In this document: one piece after another, positions 60,239 to 64,000 of the stretch
Layout: each line of letters starts with the position of its first letter
How positions within the stretch are numbered: position 1 is the stretch's first letter
From: Anderseniella sp963698275
GTDB taxonomy: Bacteria; Pseudomonadota; Alphaproteobacteria; Rhizobiales; Aestuariivirgaceae
Direction: 5' to 3'
Length of the DNA: 64,000 bases
NCBI GenBank assembly: GCA_963698275.1
Contig: CAVOQE010000004.1
Location: 454,103-518,102, forward strand
The notes under the pieces: generated by a model
What the model saw: the letters and a program-made list of their open reading frames with translations, nothing else
The model's database searches: none
Told to the model about the DNA's origin: nothing
Made by a program: the position numbers and the translations under genes

Positions 60239-61848
60239 TTAGAGTTTCTGGTGGACCAGATCGCGGAGCTCGTTTTTGCGGATTTTGCCGGTAGATGTTT
60301 TCGGCAACTCTCCAAAGATCACTTTTTTCGGGCGCATATACCCGGCAAGGCGCGCCTTGGCGTGAGCAAGCAGTTCTTCTTCCGTTGTCTCGCCCGACAG
60401 TTCGACAAAGGCGCAGGGCACCTCGCCCCATTTTTCATCGGGCATCGCTACAACCGCGACAAAACTGACCGCCGGATGGGAATACAGAGCCTTTTCGACC
60501 TCGATGGAGGAGATGTTTTCGCCGCCAGAAATGATGATGTCCTTCGAGCGATCGCGGATCTCGATATAGCCATCGGCGTGTTGCACCGCGATGTCGCCAG
60601 ACCAGAACCAGCCGTCCTTGAAGGCCTTGGCGGTTTCTTCCTCGGCCTTCAGATAGCCCTTCATGACGATGTTACCGCGAAATATGACCTCGCCCAGTGT
60701 TTCGCCATCCCATGGCACGGGGGTGCCCGTCTCGGGATCGAGGACCAGCACGTCTTCCTCAAGCTCATAGGCAACGCCCTGACGGGCCTTCAGTTCGGCC
60801 TGTTCATCGAGGGGCAGTTCCGTCCAGTGGGGTTTTTCGGCGCAGACGACAGCCGGGCCATAGACCTCGGTCAAACCGTAGACATGGGTGATGGAGATGC
60901 CCATGGCCTCCATCCCCTTTATCACGCTGGCAGGGGGCGGGGCTGCCGCGGTCATCATCTTGATCTTTTGCGGGAACTCGCGTTTTTCTCCGCCCCCGAG
61001 ATCATCGACATGATGATGGGCGCGCCGCACAGATGGGTGACGCCATGATCGGCGAAGGCGTCATAGATCGCGTCCGCTCGTGGCGCGCGCATGAAGACAT
61101 GGGTGCCCGCCAGCATGGTGATCGTCCAGGGAAAGCACCAACCGTTGCAGTGAAACAGCGGCAGCGTCCAGAGATAGACGGGATGGTGTGGCATTTCCCA
61201 CGTCACCACGTTATTGACCGCGTTGGTCCACGCGCCGCGGTGGGAATAGACCACGCCCTTGGGCCGCCCCGTGGTGCCGGAGGTGTAGTTCAGCGCAAGC
61301 GCGTCCCATTCGTCCTCGGGCAGGGCATAGGCGAATTCGGGGTCGCCCTCTGCCAGAAGGTCTTCATAGGTCAAGGCGCCGATCTTGTCGCCGTTCGGCC
61401 CCGCGCTGTCCTCGATATCGACGATCAGCAGGTTGCGACCGGACTGTGCGACAGCATCGGCGGCCATCGCCGAATACTCCGTATCGACAAGCAAAACCCT
61501 GGCTTCGCCATGCTCCAGAATATAGGCGATCGTGCCGGCATCGAGCCGCGTGTTGTTCGCGTTCAAAACCGCGCCCAGCATGGGTAGCGCCAGCGCGCAT
61601 TCCAGCGCCTCGGGGATGTTCGGGGCGATCAGGGCAACGGTGTCGCCCTTGCCGATGCCGCGTTTAGCCAAGGCGGAGGCAAGCCGTCTGCACCGATCCG
61701 CGACCTCACCCCAATTTCGCCGGATGCGCCCGTGGATTTGCGCGGGCAGTTCGGGATGCACACGCTCCACCCGCTTGAGGATCGAAACGGGGGACAGCGC
61801 GGTGTGATTGGCTGCGTTCCGCGCAAGCTCGGGGCCATCGTAGATCAT
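60239..61848 (-). pseudogene. AMP-binding acyl-CoA ligase, broken by a one-base indel in an A5 run (60983-60987)
   Basis: Two frames make one acyl-CoA synthetase of about 536 residues. The first (to about 60985) has the AMP-binding motif YTSGTTGRPKGVVYSHRGA and LPLFHCNGWCFPW. The second has HVYGLTEVYGPAVVC, FWSGDIAVQHADGYIEIRDR, IISGGENISSIEVE and the C-terminal KTSTGKIRKNELR. The frames meet at a run of five A on the coding strand; one more A gives an uninterrupted protein. In the DmdA context it may be a methylmercaptopropionate-CoA ligase (DmdB) or another short-chain acyl-CoA ligase. ATG at 61848 overlaps the hydratase stop by ATGA; 61860 is the other choice. Confidence 0.75.
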
Positions 61849-62644
61849 TCGCCGGTCCATTCGGGCATGGGTTCCTTGCGGATGAAGGCGCCAATACCGA
61901 CCTCGGCATCGCGTGCCATCATGTTTTCCGCCATCGTGCGGCCGGCAAAGGCGTAGGCCTCCTCCAGGGGCATTTCGAGCTGTTCGTAGAAGGCGCGCTT
62001 GCCGATCTTGACGGCGGCAGGGGATTTGTCGGCGATCATGCGGGCCATTTGCATGCTTGCGTTCTCGAGGTCGGCCAGTGGCACCACACGGTTCAAAAGG
62101 CCCATGTCTGCCACGCGCGCGGCGGGCAGGAACTGCCCCAGCAGCAGCATTTCCATCGCCGTCTTGCGCGGCACGTTGCGCGACAGCGCGACCATCGGCG
62201 TAGAGCAGAACAGCCCGATATTAACGCCGGACGTTGCAAAGGTCGCGTCCTCGGCGGCTACTGCTAGATCGCAGGACGCCACAAGCTGGCAGCCCGCCGC
62301 CGTGGCGATCCCCTTGACCTCGGCGATCACCGGTTGCGGCAGCGCACGACGCGCAACATCATCGCGGAGCACTTCGCAAAGAGATCCTGGAAATACTGGA
62401 AACCGCCGTCCTCGTCCGCGCGACGCGCACTCATTTCCTTGAGGTTATGGCCCGCGCAAAAGTGGTTGCCGCCGCTGCGCAGGATCACCGCCTTGACGCT
62501 GCGGTCGGCTGCGATTTCGTCCAGGGTTTCCGACAGTGCCGTCAGCATCGCCTCCGACAGGGCATTGATCGACTTGGGTGCGTTCAGTATCAGGACAGCG
62601 ACGCCATCCGTGTCGGCACGCAAGACCAGGTTTTCGGTTTCCAT
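61845..62644 (-). pseudogene. Enoyl-CoA hydratase (ECHDC3-like), broken by a one-base deletion near 62339
   Basis: Two frames make one crotonase-family enzyme of about 267 residues. The first has ALSEAMLTALSETLDEIAAD and HFCAGHNLKEM, the oxyanion-hole segment. The second has ATAAGCQLVASCDLAVAAED, FATSGVNIGLFCSTPMVAL and the C-terminal EVGIGAFIRKEPMPEW. They meet where CGCTGCCGC is read; CGCCTGCCGC, with one more C, would give MMLRVVRLPQPVIAE and an intact protein. The fold is closest to the ECHDC3-like group; DmdD is also a crotonase. ATG at 62644 has GGAG six bases before it. It may be intact in the organism if the deletion is a sequencing error. Confidence 0.72.
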
Positions 62645-62659
62645 TTTGTGCTCCATGGA

Positions 62660-63049
62660 TCAGACCAACGCGCCCCCAGCCTTTTTCCAGGCACCAACGC
62701 CGCCGGCCAAGTTCACAACCGGCGAGAGCCCCATCTCCATGGCCACCTTGACCGCCAAGGCCGAGCGTCCGCCGGATGCACAATAAAAGACGAAGGTCTT
62801 GTCCTGATTGAATTCCGGCTTGTGTGCCGGGCTTTCCGGGTCGATATGGAATTCCATCATGCCGCGAGACGACGCAACCGCTCCGGAGATGACGCCCGTC
62901 TTTGCCTGTTCCGTGCCATCGCGGAGATCGACGAAGATATGATCGGGTGAGCCGGCCAGCGTCAAAGCTTCCTCAGCGCTGATTGCAGGCACAATGGCCA
63001 TGGCCTCACTAACAATGTCTTTGGAGGTTTTTGTAATGGTTTGTGGCAT
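62660..63049 (-). CDS. Rhodanese-like domain protein
   Basis: A 129-residue single-domain rhodanese with FVDLRDGTEQAKTGVISGAV and the active-site loop FYCASGGRSAL, in which the cysteine can carry a persulfide. The C-terminal text VVNLAGGVGAWKKAGG is also typical. It may carry sulfur or act as a thiol-linked helper in the operon. The ATG at 63049 has AGGA eight bases before it. The next gene, the hydratase, starts 16 bases after its stop, so both are on one transcript. Confidence 0.88.
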   Translation of the reverse strand: MPQTITKTSKDIVSEAMAIVPAISAEEALTLAGSPDHIFVDLRDGTEQAKTGVISGAVASSRGMMEFHIDPESPAHKPEFNQDKTFVFYCASGGRSALAVKVAMEMGLSPVVNLAGGVGAWKKAGGALV

Positions 63050-63088
63050 GGTCAATTTCCTTTTGCGGTCGGTGTCAGCTAGCTGGTT

Positions 63089-63553
63089 TCAGATCGCAAG
63101 ATCGAGACGGGGTTTCCAGAACGGGCGGAACAGCTCGATCTTGGGACAGCGGTTCATCACCACTTTCAAACCTGAATCTTCCGTGAGTTTTGCTGCCCGA
63201 TCGTCATAAACCCCGATCTGCCCCCAAATCACCTTTGCGCCGATGGCAATCGCCTTTTCGGTAATGGCATAGAGCTCCTCTTTCGGCCGAAAGACTTCGA
63301 CCATGTCGACCGGGCGGTCGATTTCCTCGAGCGAATGATAGACCGGAATCCCACGGATCTCGGACAGGTTCGGGTTCGGGTTCACCGGGATCATGTCGTA
63401 TCCCGTTTCGTGCAAGACCCGCAGAACACCGTAGCTGAACTTGGTCTTGCTCGCGCTCGCGCCAACCATGGCGATCGTCTTTACCGACTTCAGGATATCG
63501 GCGAGGTATTTCGGATCGTAGTCGTAAAGTTCATCCAGTGCATCGGCTGGCAT
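63089..63553 (-). CDS. CoA-binding domain protein (YccU-like)
   Basis: A 154-residue Rossmann-fold protein of the CoA-binding family. The nucleotide-binding loop is IAMVGASASKTKFSYGVLR near residue 27, then YDMIPVNPNPNLSEIRGIPV, PVDMVEVFRPKEEL and the end GLKVVMNRCPKIE. These stand-alone proteins bind CoA or a related nucleotide; a reaction is not assigned. An AAGGAGA site lies eight bases before the ATG. Position in an operon with acyl-CoA enzymes suggests a role in CoA ester handling. Confidence 0.88.
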   Translation of the reverse strand: MPADALDELYDYDPKYLADILKSVKTIAMVGASASKTKFSYGVLRVLHETGYDMIPVNPNPNLSEIRGIPVYHSLEEIDRPVDMVEVFRPKEELYAITEKAIAIGAKVIWGQIGVYDDRAAKLTEDSGLKVVMNRCPKIELFRPFWKPRLDLAI

Positions 63554-63582
63554 GGTTCAAGTCTCCTTGGTGTTTTCACGTC

Positions 63583-63963
63583 CTACCGCTTCGTTACTTG
63601 AGGGCGCGGGGTCGCGATATCCGCCTTCAGCTCATGTGGCTCAAGCGGATCGAGGAATGGGTTGCGGTAGAGTTTGTCGTGGCTTTCGACGCCGATTTCC
63701 AAAGTGCAGTCTGTGACGGCACGAGCGACGCAGAGCAGGACGTAGCCATTGTCGATCTGACGATTGTTCAGTGCCACCTGACGGCGCTGATCAACTTCTC
63801 CCGCGGTCAGCTTGGCCGCGCAGGTGATACAGCCGCCATATTTACAGCCATAAGGCAGATCGACGCCCTGCTCGCGCAATGTATCGAGCAACGGACGGCG
63901 CGCATCGACCGTGTACGTGGCGCCGTCACGGTTGGCGATCGTTATGATGCGGGTCTCGGTCAC
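63583..63963 (-). CDS. 2Fe-2S ferredoxin-like protein
   Basis: A 126-residue plant-type ferredoxin. The cluster cysteines are in LPYGCKYGGCITCAAKL (residues about 36-52), with the fourth in GYVLLCVARA near residue 78. The C-terminal 40 residues (RNPFLDPLEPHELKADI) extend past the usual fold. It would pass electrons to an oxygenase or dehydrogenase, possibly encoded upstream beyond the window. The start is GTG at 63963, overlapping the stop of the preceding partial frame by GTGA. Confidence 0.88.
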   Translation of the reverse strand: MTETRIITIANRDGATYTVDARRPLLDTLREQGVDLPYGCKYGGCITCAAKLTAGEVDQRRQVALNNRQIDNGYVLLCVARAVTDCTLEIGVESHDKLYRNPFLDPLEPHELKADIATPRPQVTKR

Positions 63964-64000
63964 AGCCAGATATCGCTAGTGCAGTCGCCACCGGGATAGC
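63960..64000 (-). CDS. C-terminal end of an unidentified upstream gene, partial
   Basis: The last 13 codons of a frame ending YPGGDCTSDIWL and TGA overlap the ferredoxin GTG start by four bases, the usual sign of a coupled operon gene. Too little is visible to name a family. Confidence 0.35.
   Translation of the reverse strand, partial: YPGGDCTSDIWL

Noticed and set aside
60203..61048. A 281-codon open frame on the plus strand
   Set aside because: It mirrors the acyl-CoA ligase; the ligase motifs on the minus strand are clear.
1..64000. tRNA, rRNA, CRISPR array, prophage, complete insertion sequence or riboswitch
   Set aside because: No cloverleaf with a TTCGAAT-type arm, no regular spaced repeats, no integrase or transposase and no known aptamer pattern was recognised by eye.

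Overview
The window looks like chromosome of an alphaproteobacterium, most likely of the order Hyphomicrobiales (Rhizobiales). Clade markers are a MucR/Ros-type regulator, DUF2336, DUF5330 and DUF1491 proteins, a FeuP/FeuQ-like two-component pair, a multi-PAS histidine kinase next to pepN, and the block ccmI-ccmE-ccmF-ccmH ... degP - response regulator - histidine kinase - glnE, which is a typical rhizobial order. I see no rRNA, tRNA, CRISPR array, phage or complete insertion sequence. Genus cannot be fixed from the sequence alone.

Layout. 0-9 kb: housekeeping and small conserved genes (ptrB fragment, msrB, maoC-like, DUF2336, mucR, PAS, sufE, DUF5330, peptidoglycan-binding, DUF1491, a 55-codon gene, DUF1254/DUF1214 pair). 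9-15 kb: pbp1A, a cysteine-cluster protein, a nitroreductase and a FeuPQ-like system with a small secreted protein ahead of it. 15-24 kb: a one-carbon island with a GlxA-type regulator, a MetF-like protein, an orphan ddl and the heterotetrameric sarcosine oxidase operon soxBDAG. 24-36 kb: cytochrome c maturation, an alpha/beta hydrolase-OsmC fusion, degP, a two-component system whose kinase is frameshifted, and glnE. 36-39 kb: EF-hand protein, ECF sigma factor, putative anti-sigma factor and periplasmic metal-sensor-like protein. 39-46 kb: PAS histidine kinase, pepN, a DadA-like oxidase, RidA and a Rieske oxygenase. 47-53 kb: accessory regulators and enzymes, including a class III cyclase fused to a GFA domain. 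53-58 kb: an outer-membrane protein that appears to hold three beta-barrel units, followed by a secreted protein of unknown function. 59-64 kb: a one-strand operon coding for a DmdA-like tetrahydrofolate methyltransferase, an acyl-CoA ligase, an enoyl-CoA hydratase, a rhodanese, a CoA-binding protein and a ferredoxin.

Common theme. Several islands handle methyl groups carried on nitrogen or sulfur. Sarcosine oxidase delivers C1 units to tetrahydrofolate, the MetF-like protein fits the same pool, the DmdA-like enzyme would move methyl groups to tetrahydrofolate, the Rieske/DadA/RidA set looks like demethylation and oxidation of a methylated amine or betaine, and GFA-family domains are linked to formaldehyde. 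A matching pair of direct repeats (GTCGCA, 20-21 bp apart, same orientation relative to the gene) lies upstream of both soxB and the metF-like gene and is a good candidate operator for the adjacent GlxA-type regulator.

Cautions. Three genes (the 31.9 kb kinase, the acyl-CoA ligase and the enoyl-CoA hydratase) are each broken by what looks like a single-base indel. These may be assembly errors or true mutations. Start codons were chosen by eye from ribosome-binding sites, family length and overlaps. No searches or calculations were run.
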